In this document: in pieces, positions 1 to 6,484 of the stretch
Numbering within the stretch: position 1 is the first letter of the stretch
Layout of the letters: every line of letters starts with the position of its first letter
Assembly (NCBI RefSeq): GCF_000186865.1
Contig: NW_008705615.1
Coordinates: 93,963 to 108,506 of the forward strand
DNA length: 14,544 nucleotides
Reading direction: 5' to 3'
Origin: Aureococcus anophagefferens
Lineage: Eukaryota > Sar > Pelagophyceae > Pelagomonadales > Pelagomonadaceae
Program-made: the position numbers and the translations under genes
Notes under the pieces: generated by a model
Databases searched by the model: none
Told to the model about the DNA's origin: nothing
What the model saw: the letters and a program-made list of their open reading frames with translations, nothing else

Positions 1-381
1 CAAGCGCGCCGCGCCCTCGCGGGCGTCGGCGACCGAGCCCTGGAGGACGAGGTTCGTAGTTAACGGACGCGGCTTCTCCGTCGCAAACACCGTCACGCTG
101 TCGCCGCGGCCCTTGCGAATCGAGATCTCGGCAATCTTGATGGCGTTGAGCAGGTCTACATCGTCGCCGGCGTCCTCGCGGTCCTGGAGGGAGACGCCCA
201 CGGAGAGGTCGTAGTCGCCGATGCGGCCCCTGACGACCGACGGATCGAATTTGCGGCGGACGAAGTTGATTGCGTCGGAGAACGCGAGCTGGATGCGCCC
301 GTCGACCGTGTCCACTGCTGGGATCGTTGCATAATTCCGCATTATCGCGCGGCTGTGGGCCGATACAGACGCTCGAACCAT
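1..381 (-). CDS. Unrecognised protein, 5' part, cut by left window edge
   Basis: An uninterrupted minus-strand frame of 127 codons runs from an ATG at 381-379 to the window edge, with an in-frame TAA just upstream at 420-418. A second in-frame ATG at 342-340 is an alternative start. The translation has balanced composition and strongly GC-ending codons, which supports real coding. The stretch from about residue 50 to 100 (DLSVGVSLQDREDAGDD, then a Leu/Ala helix, KGRGDSVTVFA) loosely resembles the C-terminal half of GGDEF-type cyclase folds (SxGva, helix, K-x-G-rn-v-vf). No GGDEF signature is present in the visible part, so this is only a resemblance. The gene diverges from the type I membrane protein at 630 and the two share a 248-bp spacer. 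I do not assign a function. Confidence 0.65.
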   Translation of the reverse strand, partial: MVRASVSAHSRAIMRNYATIPAVDTVDGRIQLAFSDAINFVRRKFDPSVVRGRIGDYDLSVGVSLQDREDAGDDVDLLNAIKIAEISIRKGRGDSVTVFATEKPRPLTTNLVLQGSVADAREGAARL

Positions 382-629
382 AGCTTCGTCTTGAAAGGTT
401 CTCGTTCCGTCCGAGGGTTAGAATGAGCTCTAGGACTAGGGTATGGTAATAACTAGGTAAGACTCCCTACTCTAGCCCGGAGGACTAATGGGATCGGAGG
501 CTCTCCACCTCCAACCGCTTAGGTTAGAAGTCTCTCTATCTCTCTATTCGATGATAAGATAAAGCAAATTGAACCTATACGGACATTAGTGATTCGCCAT
601 ATTAATCAGTTCGCACCTCGAAGGTTTCC
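382..629. other. Divergent intergenic spacer, probable promoters
   Basis: This spacer separates two diverging genes, so it probably holds both promoters. It contains a pyrimidine-rich run of TCTC repeats around 530-548 and a mixed AT/GC stretch with CTAG-containing imperfect inverted repeats around 426-477. I see no clear TATA box for either gene and no RNA gene. Confidence 0.4.
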
Positions 630-2102
630 ATGAGAGCATATCTGAGCATTGTCTTACTGTCGTTTTGCACATCTTTTGGCTGGGGCTGTTCCCACTACAA
701 GCTTGAACTTTTTGATTACACCGGAGACGGTTGGTCTGGTAATCAGTATCACTTTGTGGACGAGTTGGGCAATACCATTATCTCTGGCACGTTGACTCTC
801 GCGGATGGATCTTTCAGCGAGAGGTATGTTTGCGCTGATGATGGCTGCTATCGTGTCAAGGTCGGGGGTAACCCGTATGGAAATCTGGATCAAATTGACT
901 GGACTCTGACCATGATCGAAGACCCCTTCGATACAGTATCAGGCACTGCATATGGTGAAATTACAGTCCAGCTGAGTGGAGGGAAAATTTTAGAGAATGC
1001 ATGTTCACGGCCGCCCAGCTTGAGCAATGTTCCAACTCGGCATCCAACCTCGACACCAGGCCCAACTTTGACACCAGAACCGACGCCTAGAGCTACCACT
1101 TGCTACCATCTGGAATCTCTTAGCATACTGGGCAATGGATGGAACGATAATGTCCTTGATATCAAATCTGACTATTTATTCCTCACATACACCTTTGATG
1201 ATGGGTTCTATAAGGAAGACAGTGTCTGCATTGATGATGGATGCTACGATTTTCGCTTTGGAGGGGGGTCCCAACTAGATGCTGCGGGGTTTCGCTTCGT
1301 TTTTGATGACAAATTTTATGGAGAAGTCCCGACATCAGGGCTCATTGGTCTATCGCAAGGAGCCGTGTCCATGGGGCAATGTACCTCACAGCCTTCTCTC
1401 AGCACACCGCCCTCAATTTCGCCAAACCCGTCACCTAGTCCGAGCGTTTCTAAAAGCCCGACAGTGACCTTTACGCCCACAAACACTCATAGCCCAAGTG
1501 TGGATGCGTGTAAGCCCGAGTGTTATCACAATACCTGCTTTGATCTGATCTTGGCATATGAAGACACCACATGCGAGAATCTCCAAGAACTTGGGTGCAC
1601 ATGTGCCAACTGTCGTTGCCCGGACCCCCGTCCGACGAGTGTCCCCTCGGCGAGCTTAAAGCCCACTTTGACCAAGACTCCAACAGCAGCCCCCACGACA
1701 GCAACGCCAACAACGCCGAAACCCAGTCTGATGCCCCATGCTCGACCGCCAAACCTTGATTCCATCAGTACAGATGATACTGATGATGAGATGCTCTTAT
1801 CGTCAGAAGAGGGGCTCCTGATTGTCTTTTGCATTGCCTTTGTCAGCGTTAGCCTTGGACTGTGTTTGAGGGATCTGAAACACAAGAGAGACAGCGCGAG
1901 AGAAGTAGAGATACACGCACATCAAGCAGGTATCGTTAACGCATCTGCGAAGCACACCGTAGAGCAGAGAAAGAATACTTGCTCTGCGCCAGAACTCGTT
2001 AATGCCACCGAAACTCATATAAACACGGCTCCGGAGAAGCAAAACAGCTCCCTTCCTGTAGCAAACATCAAAGAAGATGTCATCGAGTTCTCTTATATTT
2101 GA
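630..2102 (+). CDS. Secreted-type single-pass membrane protein with GDGW and Cys-rich modules
   Basis: The 490-aa product begins with a hydrophobic signal peptide (about 1-19). Two related beta-rich modules follow. Module 1 (about 20-125) has TGDGWSGN and CADDGCYRVKVGG; module 2 (about 158-251) has GNGWNDN and CIDDGCYDFRFGG. These match the repeated GDGW-N modules with a C-x4-CY strand seen in extracellular proteins of algae and other protists. A third small module (294-330) carries eight cysteines ending GCTCANCRC. Thr/Ser/Pro-rich linkers at 127-157, 252-291 and 331-372 look heavily O-glycosylated. An acidic patch (380-394) precedes one transmembrane helix (395-414) and a 76-residue basic-then-polar tail. 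The predicted topology is a large extracellular part with a cytoplasmic tail. It may be a cell-surface adhesin or receptor; the ligand is unknown. The first ATG fits the signal peptide. Confidence 0.85.
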   Translation: MRAYLSIVLLSFCTSFGWGCSHYKLELFDYTGDGWSGNQYHFVDELGNTIISGTLTLADGSFSERYVCADDGCYRVKVGGNPYGNLDQIDWTLTMIEDPFDTVSGTAYGEITVQLSGGKILENACSRPPSLSNVPTRHPTSTPGPTLTPEPTPRATTCYHLESLSILGNGWNDNVLDIKSDYLFLTYTFDDGFYKEDSVCIDDGCYDFRFGGGSQLDAAGFRFVFDDKFYGEVPTSGLIGLSQGAVSMGQCTSQPSLSTPPSISPNPSPSPSVSKSPTVTFTPTNTHSPSVDACKPECYHNTCFDLILAYEDTTCENLQELGCTCANCRCPDPRPTSVPSASLKPTLTKTPTAAPTTATPTTPKPSLMPHARPPNLDSISTDDTDDEMLLSSEEGLLIVFCIAFVSVSLGLCLRDLKHKRDSAREVEIHAHQAGIVNASAKHTVEQRKNTCSAPELVNATETHINTAPEKQNSSLPVANIKEDVIEFSYI

Positions 2103-2961
2103 TGTAGCACAGTGCTGCTTTGACGTATTTGTATCCCATTAGACGCACAGATAGCCTATCAGCCGAACTCGGGGAACATACCAAGTCCATGACGATGGAG
2201 CATATGTCACATGATGAGCTTCCCACAGGTCTGTCAAAAATGCACCCGTCCTCAATATGAGTACATTTCGCAGCAGCGGTGAATGCATTTCCCAGCAGCG
2301 TTTTTACGCCCCTAGCGCGGAGGTTTTGGCGCTCCTCGGCGACTTTGCGAACATCTTTCTCGGCCAAATTCGCTAAATTAATTCCCCCGGCAAGAGTGTA
2401 AGACACTGCATATAAAATCGCGGGCGCTTACTAATCCACGGCGGGAACGCAACTTTAGCTCATTGAGCCTATAATGAATAGGAGCATGCTAGATGAGTAT
2501 AAGTTTACAATAGAATTTCAATTCTCAAAGTCTCCAGAGTCTCTTGTGGAGATAAAAGACGCGCTTATGTTCGCTGACCGGTCACAACGGTTCCCGCTCA
2601 GGGTCAGGAATCTTGCCCAAACGCCTCTGAAAGAACAATATCATCACCCAAGCTTCTTTTTCTTAGCGAGAGCTCGCGTCCAGTTTTGTATGACTCCGCG
2701 CTGTTGGCCGAAGAGCCTCATGTGCTAATGAGTAGTTTAATTCCCGTTGCCGTTCGAGCCATGTACGTGTTGTTTGCAATGCTGTCAAACGAGATGTAAG
2801 GGTGAACGTCAAACCTCCGCGGGGGCGCTACTTGCTAGCTATTCGCAGATTACCTGCGCCGCTTGCGCCCCACATGAGCCTGGGGTAGTTTATGGACGTC
2901 AAAGCGCCGCGCACGTTTTGTCCTAGGAGCGGTGCCGCAGACGGCTCGAGGTTCGAGGAAC
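2103..2961. other. Intergenic region, no supported gene
   Basis: About 860 bases lie between two plus-strand genes. A short perfect inverted repeat, AGCAC-A-GTGCT, sits just after the upstream stop (2105-2115). A TATA-like TATAAAAT occurs near 2411. Open stretches on both strands (minus about 2080-2406, plus 2474-2728) lack recognisable domains, and the minus one has no early ATG, so I do not call them genes. The stretch around 2270-2350 is GC-rich and coding-like on the minus strand (a possible relic), but I cannot identify it. Confidence 0.4.
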
Positions 2962-3069
2962 ATGGCGACGCCAAGTAGTAACAGGATAGGAAGCGGCGTG
3001 AAGAGCGTGTCCCTTCGGGCGCTAGCCATTAACCCGGGTAATCAAAGGACAATCAAGGTGTCCATGTGA
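2962..3069 (+). CDS. Short upstream ORF, 35 codons, before the ShK/LEA2 gene
   Basis: An ATG at 2962 opens 35 codons, ending at TGA 3067-3069, only 15 bases before the ATG of the next gene and in the same reading frame. The peptide (starting MATPSSNRIGSGVK) is basic and Ser-rich with no recognisable domain. It may be a regulatory upstream ORF in the 5' leader, or the remains of an earlier N-terminus now cut off by the TGA. A chance ORF is also possible at this length. A 5'-splice-like AAG/GTGTCC occurs at 3055-3063, but no acceptor I tried restores the downstream frame. Confidence 0.25.
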   Translation: MATPSSNRIGSGVKSVSLRALAINPGNQRTIKVSM

Positions 3070-3084
3070 TCAAGCTTACTAAAT

Positions 3085-4182
3085 ATGGATACAAACGAGT
3101 CTATTACAACAGGGAACAACAGGGCGAGTGAATTTACAAACGCTTCCATCGTGCAAGCTCGTAACTCGAGTCAAGATCAGCCTAGATACGAAAGCTGTGA
3201 CGACGGATTATTCAAGACATACCATCGAGGATTGTGCGCCACTTTCTCAGATTCTCTTGAATGCTGTCAAAATTACCGTGTCTTGGGATATTGTGAAACA
3301 CGGTTTAACCCGGGTGGATCCTTGGATGGATATTGTTCCCAATCGTGTGGGTTTTGTGAGGGTGTCGGAGATACGGATCTGGAAGGCATGGGTAGAGGTG
3401 TGAGGTACGACGCAGCCAAATCCAACCCACGTTTATTTTGTTTAATAGCATTTGCTATCATTTTTGTTGCCGCTGGTTGCATGTTACTGGCCTGGGGTAT
3501 TTTTGTAGCAAAGAAAAAAACCACACGTGAACCAAAGATGCTGGCGTGGTTGAAGCTACGACAGGTTTCCAGAGGATTCATTCGCCTTGCATTCTTTATT
3601 TCAGCTTTTTTATTATTTCTCATTGCTGGCACTGGTGTTTCTGTGTTCGATTTTAGTTCCCCTGACATCTTCGTGTCGCCCGTCAGTATAACTAGATTCA
3701 GTGTCGAGACAACGATTGCCAGGACTGTGATAAGCGTAGAATATTCACTCTACATGAAAATTGAAGAAGTCTTCATGCATGTCGCTGCCGAACTTCAAAA
3801 TATTGAAATAAATGTCTATTACAATCACCATGGTGCGAAGCGCAGTATCGGTTTCACTAAGATCCCTACTACGACAATTGAGACTGGTGAAATCTCTTAC
3901 GTCGGAGGAGTCCTGATTGCGCCCATCACGCTTGATCCTGCCTGGGCCTCTTGGTTCCTAGAAGACCTCGATGCTGGCATCTTGCAATTGCAAATCGGAC
4001 CGGAGGACCTTGTTATGGATCTTTACACTCGCGATTCCATCTTCCAATGGGTCTCTGGCATAAATCAACAGCAAATTGCCTACAGTTATGGCTGCCGTGT
4101 TGCACTTTATACGAGGCCAAGAGAGGCCGTGAGGCAAGGAGTCCACCAGAAATATACCTCTCACTTGAGTGACTTTCGATAG
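3085..4182 (+). CDS. Two-pass membrane protein with ShK-like domain and LEA2-like domain
   Basis: The 365-aa product has no signal peptide. Residues 38-91 hold a Cys-rich unit (C38, C51, C60, C61, C70, C84, C88, C91) ending SQSCGFC, the hallmark end of ShKT domains, which are small disulfide-bonded domains of secreted or surface proteins. Two transmembrane helices follow (about 118-142 and 166-188), with a basic loop KKKTTREPK between them that should be cytosolic, leaving both the ShK unit and the C-terminal part outside. Residues 210-315 resemble the LEA2/NDR1-like beta-sandwich: an ISVEYSLYMKIEE strand, a LQNIEINVYY strand, then the characteristic IGFTKIPTTTIETGE turn. I infer a surface or endomembrane protein; the substrate is unknown. 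The ATG is the first after an in-frame TGA at 3067. The stop at 4180-4182 (TAG) is suspicious because the same frame continues for another 163 codons. Confidence 0.8.
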   Translation: MDTNESITTGNNRASEFTNASIVQARNSSQDQPRYESCDDGLFKTYHRGLCATFSDSLECCQNYRVLGYCETRFNPGGSLDGYCSQSCGFCEGVGDTDLEGMGRGVRYDAAKSNPRLFCLIAFAIIFVAAGCMLLAWGIFVAKKKTTREPKMLAWLKLRQVSRGFIRLAFFISAFLLFLIAGTGVSVFDFSSPDIFVSPVSITRFSVETTIARTVISVEYSLYMKIEEVFMHVAAELQNIEINVYYNHHGAKRSIGFTKIPTTTIETGEISYVGGVLIAPITLDPAWASWFLEDLDAGILQLQIGPEDLVMDLYTRDSIFQWVSGINQQQIAYSYGCRVALYTRPREAVRQGVHQKYTSHLSDFR

Positions 4183-4674
4183 GTACTAAGCTCGCCCACG
4201 GCAGCGCCAAGTAGCACACACAGTATAAGTAGGACGAATGAAAGTGCGTCTGCGGTTAGTGTTGGCTCTACATCTCAACCGGTCGAATCATATCTTAGCA
4301 AAACTATCGCAGGGGTCGCGCATGCTGCCACTGGAGGAAGGATCGGATATGACCCAATTCAGGAGGAACTTACCAACATACTCGGACACGGCTACGACCA
4401 AGAGTGTTCTCCCTTGCCAGACCAATCCATCGACATGAGCAGAATTTCAGTCGTTGCAAATGGTTGTCTATTTGTGGCATGCCTTGCAGGTTTAGCGAGT
4501 TGCATCCAACTGGTTATTTTAAGGAGGTTGTACAGAAGGACCTTTGATTGTATTGACGTAAAAAACTGCGATCGTATTGACGCAGAAAAAATTCTAGGCT
4601 GTGTGGAATTATCAGTGTTGGACGAGTCATCGGTCTTCCATGATCTAGGAGCTTCACATGTCGAGCTGCACTAG
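4183..4674 (+). pseudogene. In-frame continuation of the ShK/LEA2 gene after a single TAG
   Basis: Directly after TAG 4180-4182 the same frame is open for 163 codons to a second TAG at 4672-4674. It encodes a Ser/Thr-rich stretch (about 3-33), a mixed region (35-85), a clear transmembrane helix (about 88-113, with FVACLAGLASCIQLVIL) and a basic then acidic tail (LRRLYRRTFDC onward). The composition is protein-like throughout, and the first internal ATG is late (4435, just before the helix). It therefore reads better as the C-terminal part of the upstream gene than as a separate gene. The interruption may be a nonsense mutation, stop readthrough, an unrecognised intron or a sequencing error. 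The downstream context (GTA CTA) is not the classic CAR-YYA leaky context. Confidence 0.5.
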
Positions 4675-4818
4675 CAGCTTCAGCGCTGGCATATCCGGTC
4701 GAGCAGCCAAATTCCAACCCTCAGTAACCGTCACGCCTGGGCGATGGATTCCCCTTGAGTTTTGTTTTTCTATGCCGAAATTCTATTGTCGTTTTATAGT
4801 TATAGAGCAGATGCGCAG
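4675..4818. other. Short spacer before the TIR relic
   Basis: This spacer, of mixed composition and turning AT-rich near its end, follows the membrane-gene remnant. I see no gene, RNA or repeat in it. An ATG-led frame over 4658-4960 has no domain and crosses the TIR relic, so it is not called. Confidence 0.3.
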
Positions 4819-4930
4819 CTTAAAAAGATTCAACAACAATTTTGGTCATTTTTTTTCATTGGGTTTCATTCTCACAAAAACCGACGAAAATTTGTTGTCT
4901 ATTTTTTCTATGAAAATGCCGTTCGGCCAG
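4819..4930 (+). repeat. Diverged relic of the mobile element's terminal end
   Basis: This stretch is collinear with the outer ~105 bases of the left inverted repeat (6027-6131). Shared blocks in order are: CT(T/A)AAAAAG-AT at the start, TTTT(G/A)GTCATTTTTTT, CTCA(C)AAAAACCGACG(T)AAAA against CTCAAAAAACGACGTAAAA, then a T-run with CT(A/C)TGAAAA, and finally CCGTT(C/T)GG. Substitutions and small gaps separate the blocks, so it is an old copy. No matching partner end and no element genes are seen beside it, suggesting a solo or truncated terminal repeat of a related element. The A/T-rich blocks are partly low complexity, but the order and the CCGACG and CCGTTCGG anchors argue against chance. Confidence 0.5.
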
Positions 4931-4964
4931 CCCTATCCTAAGGTAAAAGTAGCTTTCTAGGAGA

Positions 4965-5105
4965 AGATTTTCCTGTGGCATTCTGCGCGTAGGGCTCGTA
5001 GCCCCAGTCGCAGCCCGCCGTCAGCGCCTCCACGTTCGGCCCGGGCCAGTTGCGCACCTGGCCGTCGGGCTGGCCCCACTTCGTGCTCTTGTCAAAGGCT
5101 GGCAG
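4965..5105 (-). pseudogene. Possible coding fragment in GC-rich spacer (minus strand)
   Basis: On the minus strand this part translates to a protein-like stretch with FDKSTKWGQPDGQVRNW followed by PGPNVEALTAGCDWGYEPYA, rich in Trp, Gly and Asn and unlike random GC-rich translation. The open frame has no convincing start and is lost into low-quality sequence on both sides. It may be one exon or a decayed fragment of a secreted enzyme. I recognise no family. Confidence 0.25.
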
Positions 5106-5213
5106 CTTAGCCGGGGGAACAGCGCGCTGTGAGTGTACAGGTCGGGTTCGAGACCAGGTTCGCGTGCTCACCCAGCTCCCGGTCGTGGCGAGAGCCGCCA
5201 CGCCCGACTCGCT

Positions 5214-5388
5214 GCGGGGGAGCAGAGAGGTTCCCCCAACGTTCCCCCAACCGGGGAGTTTCACCTGACTTGCAGTCAGGCATTTTCGCGCTACGGAGAG
5301 CGTTTAGCGCATAGGAGATGGTAACATTTCCCAACCACCTAGGAGGCGGTTCACTAGGATACCCGTAACGCAGTCTCACTCTGGTCTG
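5214..5388. repeat. GC-rich host repeat, copy A (33-bp core at 5356-5388)
   Basis: The last 33 bases (AGGATACCC, then GTAACGCAGTCTCACTCTGG, then TCTG) recur exactly at 10818-10850, where the mobile element interrupts the copy. The first ~14 bases (GCGGGGGAGCAGAG at 5214) also recur at 5999, just left of the element. Copy B therefore looks like a shortened version lacking about 130 internal bases. The inside of copy A has a hairpin, CCTGAC-TTGCA-GTCAGG (5264-5280), and GCGCTA/TAGCGC arms nearby. Its nature (SINE-like or another dispersed repeat) is unknown. Confidence 0.55.
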
Positions 5389-6020
5389 GGTTATGGGCCC
5401 ACTTCCGCGCTGTGAGCCACCGCGCTACACCTGCTAGCTGTGCGCAGCTACACCGCTGCAGGCCTGCGCGCAGGGCGCGCCGCCCGCAGCAGATCCACCG
5501 CTCGCGAGCGGCGGATAACCCCTGGAACCAGAGCGCGCGCCGCCGCACGAAGGACGGCGGCGCCTCCGTCGTCGCCTCCTGCGACTGGTGGCCCGCGGTC
5601 CTACCGCGCCAACCTGGCCAACGGACCGCTCCTGCCGCCCGCCTCCCTATGAAAGGCTGATGATGATGCTGATGATGATGCTGATGATGTTGTATGAAAG
5701 GCTGATGATGATGTCAGTGTTGATGGTGTTGATGTAAGTGTTGAGAAAACTCAACGGAAGTGAAAATGACTGGCTATTAGAGCAGGAAGCCACATATTTT
5801 AGGGCGAGGAAACTCCGCCGATTCCCGCTCTCCGGCCTCCTGTCCGGCCTCACGACGGCGCGCCTACAGGGCGCGCCGCACCGCCGTTCCTTCCCGGCAC
5901 GGTGCCGTGGCACCCGCCCGCCTCCCTGCACGCTGCGGCGTGCACATTCTCATTCCCCGGCCTGGCTTCGCAGTCCCCGCTCCGCCTTCCCGGCCGCGGC
6001 GGGGGAGCAGAGGAGCCAGG
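5389..6020. other. GC-rich spacer left of the element, with minisatellite
   Basis: The stretch is extremely GC-rich and gives open frames in several frames on both strands, as expected from low stop-codon frequency. The translations are Arg/Ala/Pro-rich without domains, so I call no gene. It includes the TGATGATGC minisatellite (5649-5745), listed separately. The last ~20 bases belong to copy B of the 33-bp host repeat. Confidence 0.45.
5649..5745. repeat. TGATGATGC minisatellite
   Basis: Imperfect tandem TGATGATGC/TGATGATGT units occur here. A 21-base segment beginning TATGAAAGGC at 5649 is repeated at 5693, giving a higher-order period of 44 bases. The array decays into TGTTGATGG-type units toward 5745. 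It lies in GC-rich non-coding DNA. Confidence 0.8.
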
Positions 6021-6026
6021 ATACCC
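6021..6026. repeat. Left target-site duplication ATACCC
   Basis: ATACCC directly abuts the outer end of the left inverted repeat and is repeated exactly at 10821-10826. The related uninterrupted copy at 5356-5388 carries a single ATACCC at the equivalent position, as expected for a target-site duplication. Confidence 0.85.
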
Positions 6027-6436
6027 CCTAAAAAAGATAGGACACACTTTTTAGTCATTTTTTTCGTAAACTCAAAAAACGACGTAAAAAGAGTGTCCTA
6101 CCGTTTTTTCTCTGAAAAAAACCGTTTGGTGTAACCCGCAAAGGCAAATAAATCGGCCTTCGCGAGCCTATAACCCGCATCAACTTTACTTCAAGTTGAG
6201 GCTGTAACCCGCACTCGGCCGATCCCTAAATCCGAACCCTCAAAATTTTTTTATGACGCGCGCGTGATAGTGTGATGGTCCGCGGTGATTGGGGAAGGTG
6301 TTAGTGATTGGGGCATCGGCACGACAGTGTCGTTTGAAGCACAGCATGATGCTGAGAAACTTCATAACATGCTTCCAATGTTGTATTCAATATGTCTTTT
6401 TTCAATCTTGATGAAATATGACAACACCCCTCAAAT
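6027..6436 (+). repeat. Left terminal inverted repeat, 410 bp
   Basis: It is the reverse complement of 10411-10820 with one difference found by eye (C at 6372). From outside to inside it holds a 63-bp subterminal palindrome (6038-6100), three TAACCCGCA copies (6132, 6171, 6205), a small hairpin CAACTT-TACTTC-AAGTTG (6181-6198), two GTGATTGGGG direct repeats (6285 and 6304), and two 13-bp odd palindromes, ACGACAGTGTCGT (6321-6333) and CAGCATGATGCTG (6342-6354). It carries no convincing coding sequence. This density of short repeats suggests protein-binding sites for replication or transposition. Confidence 0.93.
6038..6100. repeat. Subterminal palindrome of the left TIR
   Basis: TAGGACAC-A-CTTTTTA at the left is mirrored by TAAAAAG-A-GTGTCCTA at the right. 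The arms continue through GTC/GAC and T6/A6, around a short loop near 6065-6073 (CGTAAACTC). Only a few mismatches and one bulge interrupt about 26 paired bases. The right TIR carries the same structure at 10747-10809. A single strand could fold into a strong hairpin beginning 11 bases from the element end. Confidence 0.85.
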
Positions 6437-6451
6437 GCTAATTTTAATATG

Positions 6452-6460
6452 GTATAAGGA
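6452..6460 (+). promoter_or_regulatory. Candidate promoter motif GTATAAGGA for the HNH gene
   Basis: GTATAAGGA lies 33 bases before the HNH gene's ATG. The same nine bases occur 36 bases before the ATG of the next gene (7000-7008). The similar distances make a shared core promoter plausible. The motif contains a TATAA core. Confidence 0.4.
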
Positions 6461-6484
6461 ATACTCTATATTAAGAGGTATAAT

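Noticed and set aside
2080..2406. Minus-strand open frame of about 108 codons
   Set aside because: It has no early ATG (it begins at a GTG), no domain, and overlaps the 3' end of the upstream gene.
2474..2728. Plus-strand 84-codon ATG frame
   Set aside because: Irregular composition with no domain or context; it is compatible with chance.
4129..4204. Possible intron GTGAGG...TACTAAG...GGCAG removing the in-frame TAG
   Set aside because: Removal of 76 bases shifts the frame and quickly meets a stop. The other acceptor AGs I checked between 4190 and 4259 were also out of phase.
5145..5155. GGTTCGAGACC, a good match to a Pol III B box or tRNA T-loop
   Set aside because: The surrounding bases do not fold into a tRNA: the T-stem has a mismatch, there is no acceptor stem, and only a partial A-box-like match lies upstream. 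At most it is a decayed tRNA-derived repeat.
5264..5280. Anticodon-like hairpin CCTGAC-TTGCA-GTCAGG (a Cys GCA anticodon on the minus strand)
   Set aside because: Neither flank gives a D-arm or T-arm at the right distance, so it is only a hairpin in a repeat.
5649..5745. Regularly spaced repeats considered as a CRISPR array
   Set aside because: They are contiguous short tandem units without unique spacers, in eukaryotic-type DNA.
5412..6058. Many overlapping frames of 60-100 codons on both strands
   Set aside because: They are a by-product of extreme GC content; the translations are Arg/Ala/Pro-rich with no domains and mutually overlap.
6223..6241. CCCTAAA and AACCCT words in the TIR resembling telomere repeats
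   Set aside because: They are single words, not tandem arrays, and the element end itself matches only part of a repeat. There is no support for telomeric origin.
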